From: Desulfobulbaceae bacterium | GTDB lineage: Bacteria > Desulfobacterota > Desulfobulbia > Desulfobulbales > BM004 | Assembly (NCBI GenBank): GCA_002868955.1 | Contig: PKTW01000068.1 | Location: 1-41,199 of the forward strand | Direction of reading: 5' to 3' | Length of the DNA: 41,199 bases | Shown: positions 23,404-31,380 of the stretch, piece after piece | Position numbering within the stretch: the first letter of the stretch is position 1 | How the letters are laid out: each line of letters begins with the position of its first letter | Program-made: the position numbers and the translations under genes | Notes under the pieces: model-generated | The model's input: the letters and a program-made list of their open reading frames with translations, nothing else | Database searches by the model: none | Told to the model about the DNA's origin: nothing

Positions 23404-24612
23404 CTAGCTGATCTCAGAAGCAGCCTTATCCATGGCTGCATTTATCTGTTGCAGTCGCTCATCAGATATCCTGACCGGCACCTGATAGACAAGGAGCCTG
23501 TTCATTATTTCAGCAGAATTGGGCAGGATCTCTGGATCATAGACAACCTTTCTTCTGCCATCCAGGTATTTAAACGGCCAACCGCTGTTGCAGAGTGTAG
23601 AACCCTCAAGCAGGTGCTCCCACTTTGGATAGTAATGCCATGTATTATCGGCAAAAAATATCGCCCCTGCCCCGTTATCCTGCAAAACACGATTAACAGC
23701 CTGGGCCTTTTCACGGCTCGGCAGCAAAAAAGCCAGAAATGTAGCGGAATCGCCTTCTTCATCCACCAGAGTCCGGAATGTCACCCCCGGTAGCTTACTG
23801 ACAGCATCCCGCATGGCGGCCTTGTTCTTCTTCTGGGATGCGACTATATAGTCCAACTGCGCCAGCTGGCCTATGCCGATTGCACCCTGGAGTTCCATCA
23901 TACGGTAATTGAAACCGATAAAGCTCCTCCCTTCTCCGCCCCTGCCGCCCGGATTTGGTAGATGGTCATGGCCGTGATCATGGTATTCCGACATGTTACG
24001 CCAGATCTTTTCATCATCGGTTATGACCATGCCGCCCTCGCCGGTGGTCATAGTCTTGACCGCATCAAAAGAAAAAGTGCCGCATTTCCCGAACGTCCCC
24101 AGATGCCTGCCGCGCCATCTTCCGCCTACTGCCTGGGCTGTATCTTCGATCACCGGAATATTATACTTGTCTGCAATGGCCATAATCTCATCTATTCTGG
24201 CTCCCGAACCAAGCATGTGCACAGGTATTATGGCTTTTGTCCTGTCATTAATCTTTTTTTCCAGATCAACGGGATCCATGTTGAGAGTTGTATCAATTTC
24301 AGTGAATACAGGTGTGGCTCCAATGTCGAATATTGCCTCCCAGGTGGCTACAAAGGTGAAGCCCTGGGTAATTACCTCATCTCCCGGACCAACACCGAGC
24401 ACAGCCAGTGCCACTTTCAAGGCCACGGTTCCCGAAGTCACTGCCTGGGCATATCCTGCCCCGGTGTACTTGGCAAAATTTTCCTCAAAGGTACGGACCT
24501 TATATATTCCCTTGCGCTGCTCGCCGAACTCATAGCGGAACAGCACTCCGGTTTCCAGTACATCCATGATCTCCTGTTTTTCTTTATCACCAAACACTTC
24601 AAAGCCTGGCAT
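23404..24612 (-). CDS. kdnA: Kdo 8-aminotransferase, KdnA-like (DegT/DnrJ family)
   Basis: 402 residues, a DegT/DnrJ/EryC1-type PLP aminotransferase. PLP-site features are SGTVALK (60-66), EDTAQAVGG (156-164) and Lys186 in SFDAVKTMTTGEGG. The opening MPGFEVFGDKEKQEIMDVLE and the YHDHGHDHLP segment fit KdnA of Shewanella, which transfers an amino group to 8-oxo-Kdo to form 8-amino-3,8-dideoxy-octulosonate (Kdo8N). kdsB nearby supports an LPS role. The companion oxidase KdnB is not in the window. AAGGAG lies 8 bases before the ATG. The alternative is another sugar aminotransferase of the same family. Confidence 0.75.
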   Translation of the reverse strand: MPGFEVFGDKEKQEIMDVLETGVLFRYEFGEQRKGIYKVRTFEENFAKYTGAGYAQAVTSGTVALKVALAVLGVGPGDEVITQGFTFVATWEAIFDIGATPVFTEIDTTLNMDPVDLEKKINDRTKAIIPVHMLGSGARIDEIMAIADKYNIPVIEDTAQAVGGRWRGRHLGTFGKCGTFSFDAVKTMTTGEGGMVITDDEKIWRNMSEYHDHGHDHLPNPGGRGGEGRSFIGFNYRMMELQGAIGIGQLAQLDYIVASQKKNKAAMRDAVSKLPGVTFRTLVDEEGDSATFLAFLLPSREKAQAVNRVLQDNGAGAIFFADNTWHYYPKWEHLLEGSTLCNSGWPFKYLDGRRKVVYDPEILPNSAEIMNRLLVYQVPVRISDERLQQINAAMDKAASEIS

Positions 24613-24715
24613 CTCACCCTCTCCTTGCTACTCTGAATATTTTTAATTTATTAGACTAAACTGTTTTTCTGCCTTCTTTACTTTAAATAAGCCCTTGTAC
24701 ACGGGTTTTTAAAAC

Positions 24716-25078
24716 TTATTTGCGCAGCCATTTTTTTATCTGATTTGATTTGTTCAAAAGTATGATTTTGGGGCTGTAGTCAATTAATTCATCTTCGGAA
24801 AAGAAGGCGTAACTGACAATGATGATCTGGTCTCCAATCATACCCTTACGGGCTGCGGCGCCGTTCAAACCGATGACCCCGGAGCCCGCCTTGCCCTCAA
24901 TGGCATAGGTGTCAAACCGTTCGCCATTATTAATGTTATAAACCATGACCCTTTCATAGGGGTGCAGGTCTACAGCCTCCATGAGCTCTTTATCAACAGT
25001 CAGGCTGCCCTCATAGTTCAGGTCTGCCTGTTTGATGGTCGCCCTGTGTATCTTTGATTTTAACATGTGCCGTTGCAT
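24716..25078 (-). CDS. panD: Aspartate 1-decarboxylase precursor
   Basis: 120 residues. It makes beta-alanine from aspartate for pantothenate. The self-cleavage site Gly24-Ser25 in DLNYEGSL is present; Ser25 becomes the pyruvoyl group. MLKSKIHRAT, the YERVMVYNINNGERFDTY stretch and GAAARKGMIGD match the family. The four-residue lead MQRH gives the same numbering as E. coli PanD. It follows panC by 15 bp and is the last gene of the operon; kdnA starts 103 bp further on. Confidence 0.95.
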   Translation of the reverse strand: MQRHMLKSKIHRATIKQADLNYEGSLTVDKELMEAVDLHPYERVMVYNINNGERFDTYAIEGKAGSGVIGLNGAAARKGMIGDQIIIVSYAFFSEDELIDYSPKIILLNKSNQIKKWLRK

Positions 25079-25093
25079 TGTCGTTCACCACTG

Positions 25094-25957
25094 TCAGTTG
25101 CTTATTTGAGAATCACTTCCCATAAAACAATTATCTATTAACCTGGTTCCGCCAACTTTGATGGCAAGGGCCAGAACCGACTGTGAATCAATTACTTCCT
25201 TATCAGAAAGTGTATCCTTATCAACTACAGAAATATAGTCAATATTAACCCCTGAATTAGCTGAAATAATATCACGGATCTCGGATATCAATAGGTCTGA
25301 ATCATCTAGTCCGTCAGCAAACCTGGCTTTGGCATGCTGAATAGCTTTATTAAGGCACAGAGCTTTACTGCGTTCTTCGCTGGAAAGGTAGGTATTGCGT
25401 GAACTCATGGCCAGACCGTCTTCCTCCCGTACAATGGGATGGGCAAAAATCTCAATATCCCAGTTCAACTCCCTTACCATCTTGCGAATGACACTTAACT
25501 GCTGGAAATCCTTCTGACCAAAAACAGCGCAATGAGGTTTAATGATGTTGAACAACTTTGCAACCACAGTGGTCACACCCTCAAAATGGGTTGGCCTCTG
25601 TTGGCCGCAAAGAGTATCTGTTATACCATTGACTCTGACACGGGTATTGAAGTCAGGTGCATACATTTCCTCGCTGGTCGGTACGAAAAGAATATCCACT
25701 TTTTCATTTTCAGCCAGCCTGGCATCCCTCTGCAAATCTCTGGGATACCTGCTGAGGTCCTCACGTGGGCCAAACTGCAGAGAGTTGACAAAAAGGCTGA
25801 CAACGACATGATCAGCCAGCCGGCCGGCCTGACGCATCAGGCTTAAATGGCCGGCATGAAAATAACCCATAGTAGGTACCAGGGCCAAGGCTTTACCGCC
25901 GGCAATAACCTCATTGGACCAGCGGGTCATATCAGCCAAATGATGTATGATTTGCAT
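25094..25957 (-). CDS. panC: Pantothenate synthetase
   Basis: 287 residues. It joins pantoate and beta-alanine with ATP. The HIGH-like nucleotide motif PTMGYFHAGHLSLM, the pantoate-binding FVNSLQFGPREDLSRYPR, GQKDFQQL and the KMSKS-equivalent EEDGLAMSSRNTYLS are all present. The family usually has FVNPTQF, so Ser-Leu here is a small change. It follows the TPR gene by 14 bp and precedes panD by 15 bp. The ribosome site is weak, consistent with translational coupling. Confidence 0.95.
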   Translation of the reverse strand: MQIIHHLADMTRWSNEVIAGGKALALVPTMGYFHAGHLSLMRQAGRLADHVVVSLFVNSLQFGPREDLSRYPRDLQRDARLAENEKVDILFVPTSEEMYAPDFNTRVRVNGITDTLCGQQRPTHFEGVTTVVAKLFNIIKPHCAVFGQKDFQQLSVIRKMVRELNWDIEIFAHPIVREEDGLAMSSRNTYLSSEERSKALCLNKAIQHAKARFADGLDDSDLLISEIRDIISANSGVNIDYISVVDKDTLSDKEVIDSQSVLALAIKVGGTRLIDNCFMGSDSQISN

Positions 25958-25971
25958 GCGGACGTCAGCAG

Positions 25972-26706
25972 TTATTCCTTGTTTTCTTCAGGTTGGGATG
26001 AAATGACCGGTTTACCTGCATCAAGTGAGGCCAGCTTGGCCTCAACCTGGGACCTGAGCAATGGATCTAGTGTATCATCATCCAGGCTGTTCAAGAGCTC
26101 CTCATAAGCCTTGCGGGCCTGAACCTGGTCTTCTTTGGCCATATATATCCTGCCAAGAGCTAAATAGGCTTGATTATTAAATCCCGGGGATTTCTTCAAG
26201 ATATTGTATTGGGTAATGGCCTGATCGTACTGGTCTGCCTGCTCATAACTTTGCGCCAGGTTCAGCCTGGTTAATGGAACCAGGGAAGTGTCGGCCGAAA
26301 GTGCATCAAGTACCTCTTCATATTTAGCGGCTGCCGCGGCAAACCTTCCTTCCTTGTAGTCCAGGTGCGCCAGTTCAAGCTTGGCCCAGCGGGCTCCGTC
26401 GGTTCTTCCATAGTCCCTGATGACACTCTCAAGTACATATACCCGCTGATCAGTCGCTTCTGTCTGCAGTCCGGAAGCCAGAAGGGATGCCCCCTTCTTC
26501 TCCTGCATTTAAGAGTAATAATTATAAAAAACAAAGGAAAGAATCACAAGCACAACACATATCAGGCCGATCTGCAGATTCCTGGAATTTTTTCTGATAA
26601 AGGCAATCAACCCTGGGGGAAGGTTCAGTTCTTCCAGCAGGCCTCTGTGTGTATCAAGTTGTTGTGACTCAATATTTTTTTTGCTGAATAAACTCTTTGT
26701 ACTCAT
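25972..26706 (-). pseudogene. Membrane-anchored TPR protein split by a single in-frame TAA
   Basis: One continuous frame of 244 codons is interrupted only by TAA at 26511-26509. The first part (65 codons, start MSTKSLFSKKNIESQQLD, good AGGGA ribosome site) ends in one membrane helix, LQIGLICVVLVILSFVFYNY. The second part restarts at an ATG immediately after the TAA in the same frame (178 codons). It carries about four TPR-like helical pairs (RWAKLELAHLDYKEGRFAAA, TRLNLAQSYEQADQYDQAI, AYLALGRIYMAKEDQVQARK). Joined, this is the YfgM/ancillary TPR layout: N-terminal anchor plus periplasmic TPRs. No ribosome site precedes the internal ATG. Either a recent nonsense mutation, a sequencing error, or readthrough/restart. 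First gene of the operon with panC and panD. Confidence 0.65.
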
Positions 26707-27033
26707 TCTGTATCCCTGTTTAACTCCGTATAGGCCCAGTAATATCTTCTCAAGCCAATTTTTTTGTTATCGCTTTATGCAATAGATAACTTTTTAGGAA
26801 AACCCGCTTATCAGATTCCGATCAGCAGGTTCTCCTGCCAGGTTAAAGCCGATTACTATAATATCGACTGCTAAAAAAAGCATCCGGCTTTTCACAATAA
26901 TTTCCATAAATATAAAAAAACATTTTATGACAGATTATTTAGAGGTTACAATAATTCTATATATTTTTTAAGGTCTACATAATCGAACAACGCCAGGAAA
27001 ACACCCGGAGAAAACTGTAGCTATCCTTATCCA
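26707..27033. other. Divergent promoter region between the TPR gene and xseA
   Basis: 327 bp, AT-rich. It contains a GCAGG-TTCT-CCTGC hairpin at about 26826-26840 inside a larger AACCCGCT/AGCAGGTT dyad (26802-26832), which may be a regulator site. No gene is seen. Confidence 0.35.
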
Positions 27034-28407
27034 ATGCTTGATTTATCAACACCGAGAATACTCACGGTTACAGAGCTCACAAGGTCCATTCGTGGCATCC
27101 TGGAGACTGAATTTCCATTTGTTACAGTCACTGGTGAGATTTCCAACCTGCGTCAGCCCTATTCAGGACACCTGTACTGTACCCTCAAGGACGAAGACTC
27201 GCAGCTGAAAGCTGTGCTATTTAAAACTCAGCAAAAATATCTCAGGGAACTGCCGGAAGAAGGCCAGAAGATAATTTGTCGGGGGCGCATCTCAGTCTAT
27301 GAGCCAAGAGGTGAATACCAACTGATTATTGATTATATAGAGCGACTGGGTACAGGGGAACTGCAGATCGCCTTTGAAAATCTTAAATTAAAACTAGCCA
27401 GAGAGGGGCTTTTTGACCAGGAGCCCAAAAAAGAAATACCCCGGTTCCCTGCTTCGGTGGCCCTTATCACCTCCCCTGAGGGTGCTGCCTTATATGATTT
27501 TCTAAAAGTTGCCTTACAGCGCTTTCCAGCACAGCCCATTGAGATCTACCCTGTCAGGGTTCAGGGGAAAGAGGCTGCACCGGAAATATGCGAGGCCCTG
27601 GCAGCACTAAACCGGCTCAAACGATCCGATGTCATCGTCTTGTGCCGCGGAGGAGGTTCCATAGAAGATCTCTGGCCCTTTAACGAAGAAAGTGTCGCTC
27701 GGGCCATCTTTCAGTCCGACATTCCTGTTGTTTCGGCCATAGGGCATGAAATAGACTTCACCATTGCTGATTTCGTCGCTGATTTACGGACTGCTACACC
27801 GACCGCTGCTGCTGAGGCTGTTGTCCCCAATAAACAGGTGCTCGCTGAGCATATCCAACGGCTCACGCTTATACTGTCGAGAACTGTTCTCCAGTCGATC
27901 CGTGAAAAAAGGCATCAGGTTCGTCTGCAGCAGCGTATGCTTGGTGATCCCAGATCACTTATCAGCCATTTCTTCATGTATCTGGACAATGTGCACTCTT
28001 CCATGGCGCATGCCTATAAAAGCTTTCTCTACAGGCGGACCATGGAACTTGAGTCACTCTCCGGCAGGTTGCATAAGCTCAGCCCGGTTCAGCAACTTTC
28101 CTATAAGCAGCAGTGGACCAGGGAAGTTTCCCGGAGGTTGCAGTCCATGATGCTGCAAGACCTGCAAAGAAAGAGGGACAGGCTCAGTGCCGCAACTACT
28201 CTACTTGATGCCATGAGCCCCCTTGGTGTTCTGGGTCGGGGTTATGCGGTAGTCAGGTCAGGACAGCTGGAAAAACCACCGGGTGAACTGATACGCTCCA
28301 GCAAACAGGTGGCAGTCGGCAAAAACCTGGAGGTCATTCTGCAGGAAGGAAAAATTGGCTGTAAAGTAACTGAAATCAAAGAAGATGGTCGGGACGAGAG
28401 GATTTGA
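27034..28407 (+). CDS. xseA: Exodeoxyribonuclease VII large subunit
   Basis: 457 residues, normal length. An N-terminal OB fold (ITGEISNLRQ-like VTVTGEISNLRQPYSGHLYC) is followed by the catalytic domain with ALITSPEGAALYDFL, DVIVLCRGGGSIEDLWPFN and PVVSAIGHEIDFTIADFVAD, then a long coiled coil and the C-terminal LGRGYAVV strand. With XseB it degrades single-stranded DNA. The small subunit is not adjacent. No ribosome site stands close to the ATG. The last 22 bp overlap the antisense strand of the tRNA-Pro gene. Confidence 0.93.
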   Translation: MLDLSTPRILTVTELTRSIRGILETEFPFVTVTGEISNLRQPYSGHLYCTLKDEDSQLKAVLFKTQQKYLRELPEEGQKIICRGRISVYEPRGEYQLIIDYIERLGTGELQIAFENLKLKLAREGLFDQEPKKEIPRFPASVALITSPEGAALYDFLKVALQRFPAQPIEIYPVRVQGKEAAPEICEALAALNRLKRSDVIVLCRGGGSIEDLWPFNEESVARAIFQSDIPVVSAIGHEIDFTIADFVADLRTATPTAAAEAVVPNKQVLAEHIQRLTLILSRTVLQSIREKRHQVRLQQRMLGDPRSLISHFFMYLDNVHSSMAHAYKSFLYRRTMELESLSGRLHKLSPVQQLSYKQQWTREVSRRLQSMMLQDLQRKRDRLSAATTLLDAMSPLGVLGRGYAVVRSGQLEKPPGELIRSSKQVAVGKNLEVILQEGKIGCKVTEIKEDGRDERI

Positions 28408-28462
28408 ACCTCCGACCCCAGCGTCCCGAACGCTGTGCTCTACCAGACTGAGCCACGTCCCG
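28386..28462 (-). tRNA. tRNA-Pro (anticodon CGG)
   Basis: The minus-strand cloverleaf starts CGGGACGTGGCTCAGTCTGG and ends CGTCCCG-A-CCA. The acceptor stem is a perfect 7 bp, the anticodon stem CAGCG/CGCTG closes the loop TTCGGGA (anticodon CGG), and the T arm has GGTTCAAATC. CCA is encoded. The 3-prime end overlaps the end of xseA on the other strand. Confidence 0.95.
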
Positions 28463-28495
28463 ACCCGGTAATAGGAACTACTGTATAAAAAGAAG

Positions 28496-28543
28496 AAAAA
28501 AAACGGCAGGTGCTGTTTCCGCATTGCGGAATTACACCTGCCG
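28496..28543 (-). terminator. Rho-independent terminator of the HU gene
   Basis: On the minus strand CGGCAGGTG (28543-28535) pairs with CACCTGCCG (28512-28504), with an inner TTCCGC/GCGGAA hairpin, followed by TTTTTTTTCTT. It lies 29 bp after the HU stop and before the tRNA gene. Confidence 0.9.
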
Positions 28544-28571
28544 GAATTTTACGTAAATTTGGTTCAGCAGA

Positions 28572-28847
28572 TTACTTCTTTACAGCATCAGCAAGTTTGC
28601 TGCCGGCTTTAAACTTGGCAACTTTCTTGGCAGCAATCTTGATCATCTTGCCGGTCTGAGGATTACGGCCTTGCCTTGCAGCTCTCTTGGCAACAGAAAA
28701 AGTACCGAAACCAACCAATGTTACCTTGTCACCTTTTTTCAGTGCTTTGGTGACTGCGTCCAACATACCGTTCAAACCTTTTTCTGCAGCTGCTTTGCTT
28801 ATTCCTGCGGCTTTAGCCATGCTTTCTACTAAATCACTTTTATTCAT
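28572..28847 (-). CDS. hup: HU-family DNA-binding protein
   Basis: 91 residues, the exact size of [22 protein letters not shown] begins the helical dimer part; [20 protein letters not shown] with NPQTGK is the beta-arm with the conserved RNPQTG tip, and the tail [11 protein letters not shown] is canonical. It bends and packs chromosomal DNA. AAGGAGG lies about 9 bases before the ATG. Monocistronic with a strong terminator. Confidence 0.97.
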   Translation of the reverse strand: MNKSDLVESMAKAAGISKAAAEKGLNGMLDAVTKALKKGDKVTLVGFGTFSVAKRAARQGRNPQTGKMIKIAAKKVAKFKAGSKLADAVKK

Positions 28848-29064
28848 GCCCCTTGCTCCTCCTTGTTTTGATGATTGGATTATTTAACAAGTTCCCTTGT
28901 TGTAGTTGGCTGTTTAATACTTCAAATTCATATGCGATTTAACGAACTCTCACTTGATTGTCAAACAAAAAATTGCCTCTATACTTAAAAAAAATGGCTA
29001 TTTTCAAAAAAACTAAAAAGAAAATTACTGATTACAGACTATCTTTCCTGCTGAAGAAAATATT

Positions 29065-29865
29065 TTAAGAACAAATCCCCTTCCGACCGCACACATTAAG
29101 AAAAACCTTCTTTATGTTGAAATTGTTGAACTTATTATAAACTGCGACTCTGGTTCCTTGCTCAGCAAAGCGCTTGATATCATCCTCAAGCACTTCGATA
29201 ACTGCTGAATCATTTGTTATTCTTACTCGGCAGCCCCAAAAATCAAGTTCCTCTAGAAAATTCTCGCATTTTTTTATGAGCTCGAGCTTTTCCTCACTTA
29301 TTTGCTCACCTGTGGCAATGCGCGTAGCCAGGCAAGATGATGATAGCTTATCCCAGTTGGGCAGATTCAGATCCCTGCTGAGCTGGCGGATCTCATCTTT
29401 TGTCAACCCGGCATCGGCCAGTGGTGTTTTCACGTTCAGTTCACGCAGCGCTTTGAGGCCGGGCCGAAAATCACTCAGGTCATCCAGGTTGGTTCCGTCC
29501 ATGAGCGTACTGAATTGAAGCTCTGCCAGTTTTTCCAGGAATGTCTGGTAGATTTTCTTTTTGCAGAGGTAGCATCTTGCCTGGGGGTTTTTGATAAATT
29601 CCGGCCAGACAAGGGGATTGAGGCTGACATTGAGCAGGCGACTGCCAACAGAATTTACAACTTCCCTGGCTGCTTTTGCTTCACCGGGAGGCAGCAATGG
29701 TGTCTCGGCAAAAACCGCAATGGTATTATCATGACCCAGGATATCATGGGTGAACTTCAGCAGCAATGTACTGTCAACGCCGCCGGAACAGGCAACGGCA
29801 GCCCTGGTTTCCCGACTGATTATTGCTTCGAGTTTCTTTTGCTTATCAGAGAGCACTGCAGACAA
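29065..29865 (-). CDS. larE: LarE-like ATP-dependent sulfur transferase
   Basis: 266 residues, PP-loop family. SGGVDST is at 27-33. Cys178 in SSSCLATRI matches the sacrificial cysteine of Lactobacillus LarE. Cys98 and Cys101 (ARCYLCKKK) add a CxxC, so this has the three-cysteine pattern reported for LarE forms that hold a 4Fe-4S cluster. LarE thiolates the pyridinium dinucleotide of the nickel-pincer cofactor of lactate racemase. No larA, larB or larC is nearby. It starts 22 bp after the DUF39 gene, an operon that could mean a wider sulfur-transfer role. Confidence 0.85.
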   Translation of the reverse strand: MSAVLSDKQKKLEAIISRETRAAVACSGGVDSTLLLKFTHDILGHDNTIAVFAETPLLPPGEAKAAREVVNSVGSRLLNVSLNPLVWPEFIKNPQARCYLCKKKIYQTFLEKLAELQFSTLMDGTNLDDLSDFRPGLKALRELNVKTPLADAGLTKDEIRQLSRDLNLPNWDKLSSSCLATRIATGEQISEEKLELIKKCENFLEELDFWGCRVRITNDSAVIEVLEDDIKRFAEQGTRVAVYNKFNNFNIKKVFLNVCGRKGICS

Positions 29866-29887
29866 TTCTATACCTTATAATGTATTC

Positions 29888-31078
29888 TTATTCCTCTCCC
29901 CCATCAGGTTCAGCTGTGGGGAGCATCTGCAGCGGCTCATTAAGCGTAAATTTCTTTTGCTGTATCCATTTCTTCAGGGTTTCAGCTATTTCCCTCGCCT
30001 TGATGTAACTTGACAGAGGGGCTGTCTGTACTGGCTTACCGTTCACTTCAATTTCACCGCTCAGCAACTGGCCGTAACTCACTTCCCCGTAATTCCTGGC
30101 AACCCTGTTGGGATAATCATAGGCATAATCCACAACCTGGGTGAAAAGTTCATTGTTTGAAACTCCGGTGTAGGCTGCCATCTCAGCATTTAATATAGGT
30201 ATGGGTATGCCCAGCCCCACTGCAATGGTTGTACCATATCCCAGCATACTGATGCCCTTCAGCCACTGGGCTGACATCTGCTTCAGATCGCCCTGCACCA
30301 TGAGCGTCCCGGCGGGACGGGTGGGCGCTCCGCCTTCTGTCCGCGGCACATTAGGATTATGCTGGGTACCATTCCAGGTTACGAAACCAACGCCCCCCCC
30401 CAGAAATATCTTGGTGCCCAGTCCGATAGTCTTATATAAAGGATCATTCATCAGTGGTGATAATTCTCCTGCACTGCAATAATTTGCATTCTTAGCATTG
30501 GGCTTCAGGGTTCCCATATATGTATAAATTGTTTTATCGGATAAGTTCACTGCACAGTTGTAATTCTGGTAACCGTTCCTTGGGTTTGTAAGCAGGGCAA
30601 AAGGCAATTCCTCCAACGTTATCTCCCTGGAGATTTTCTTGGCCGGATAACAGTCAGTACCATAGGCAATTGCCTCCAGAGCTACCTTTCTGCCCGCAAC
30701 GAGGTCCTCAATAACATGGCCGCCGCCATACCGAAACTCTCCTGGATAGACCTTGTTAAGCGGATCATCCTCGGTTGGCTCAGTAGCTCCAAGGTAAATA
30801 TCAACGGCAGCAAGACCCGCATAGGCAGGTACGTTATTGATCAGCACCCTGGAAGCCTTAAGTGTTGGCGTGGTATGACCGAAATTGATAAAGGCACCGG
30901 ATGAACACATGGGTGAAAAAGTGCCGGTGGTAACGACATCAACCTTGCTCGCGGCCTTTTCCGGACCCTGCTTACGGACGATAGAAACCATCTCCTCAGC
31001 GGTCACAACCACCGCCTCGCCCGCCTTGATCCTGGCGTTAATTTCCTCGTAGGTCTTACTTACCTTCCGTTTGCCCAT
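29888..31078 (-). CDS. Homocysteine biosynthesis protein (DUF39/HcyBio)
   Basis: 396 residues matching the DUF39 family, known in methanogens and Desulfovibrio for direct sulfur insertion to make homocysteine from an aspartate-semialdehyde route. Visible family stretches are TYEEINARIKAGEAVVVTAE, VVTTGTFSPMCSSGAFINFG, the YGTDCYPAKKI segment, FLGGGVGFVTWNGTQHNP and RPAGTLMVQGDLKQMS. Cysteines at about 58, 143, 174 and 201 include ones expected to carry the sulfur. The usual partner, a NIL-ferredoxin protein, is not next to it; larE is. GAGGGA lies 5 bases before the ATG. Confidence 0.88.
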   Translation of the reverse strand: MGKRKVSKTYEEINARIKAGEAVVVTAEEMVSIVRKQGPEKAASKVDVVTTGTFSPMCSSGAFINFGHTTPTLKASRVLINNVPAYAGLAAVDIYLGATEPTEDDPLNKVYPGEFRYGGGHVIEDLVAGRKVALEAIAYGTDCYPAKKISREITLEELPFALLTNPRNGYQNYNCAVNLSDKTIYTYMGTLKPNAKNANYCSAGELSPLMNDPLYKTIGLGTKIFLGGGVGFVTWNGTQHNPNVPRTEGGAPTRPAGTLMVQGDLKQMSAQWLKGISMLGYGTTIAVGLGIPIPILNAEMAAYTGVSNNELFTQVVDYAYDYPNRVARNYGEVSYGQLLSGEIEVNGKPVQTAPLSSYIKAREIAETLKKWIQQKKFTLNEPLQMLPTAEPDGGEE

Positions 31079-31380
31079 AAGATCCCTCGTTTAATATGCA
31101 CCAGATTGTCGTGTCATAATTTGGCGCCAATTTTGATACACAGGTAAAAAGTCTCATAGTCAGCTACATGGTCTAATAATATCATTAGGTTACAGTGGAG
31201 AAACCAGTTCGTCGAGTGCTTTTTACAAGATCGCCAATTGTAGCAGTATCCGGGTTGGCAAGGCAACCTTTTTGCTGCAAAAATCCCTTTTTTCTTTTCT
31301 TCTGCCAAGAGATGCTTTAAGTTCACTTCTTTTCCGGAGAAAAAACACAAGATCATATATATCAAGGAAGCAGAACACTG
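31079..31380. other. Divergent promoter region between DUF39 and pheA genes
   Basis: 302 bp, without a credible gene. A minus-strand frame of 83 codons covers it but has low-complexity content and no ribosome site. No clear attenuator or leader peptide for pheA was found. Confidence 0.4.

Noticed and set aside
31114-31365. An 83-codon minus-strand frame upstream of pheA
   Set aside because: It has no ribosome site, has low coding quality and overlaps the expected promoter of pheA.
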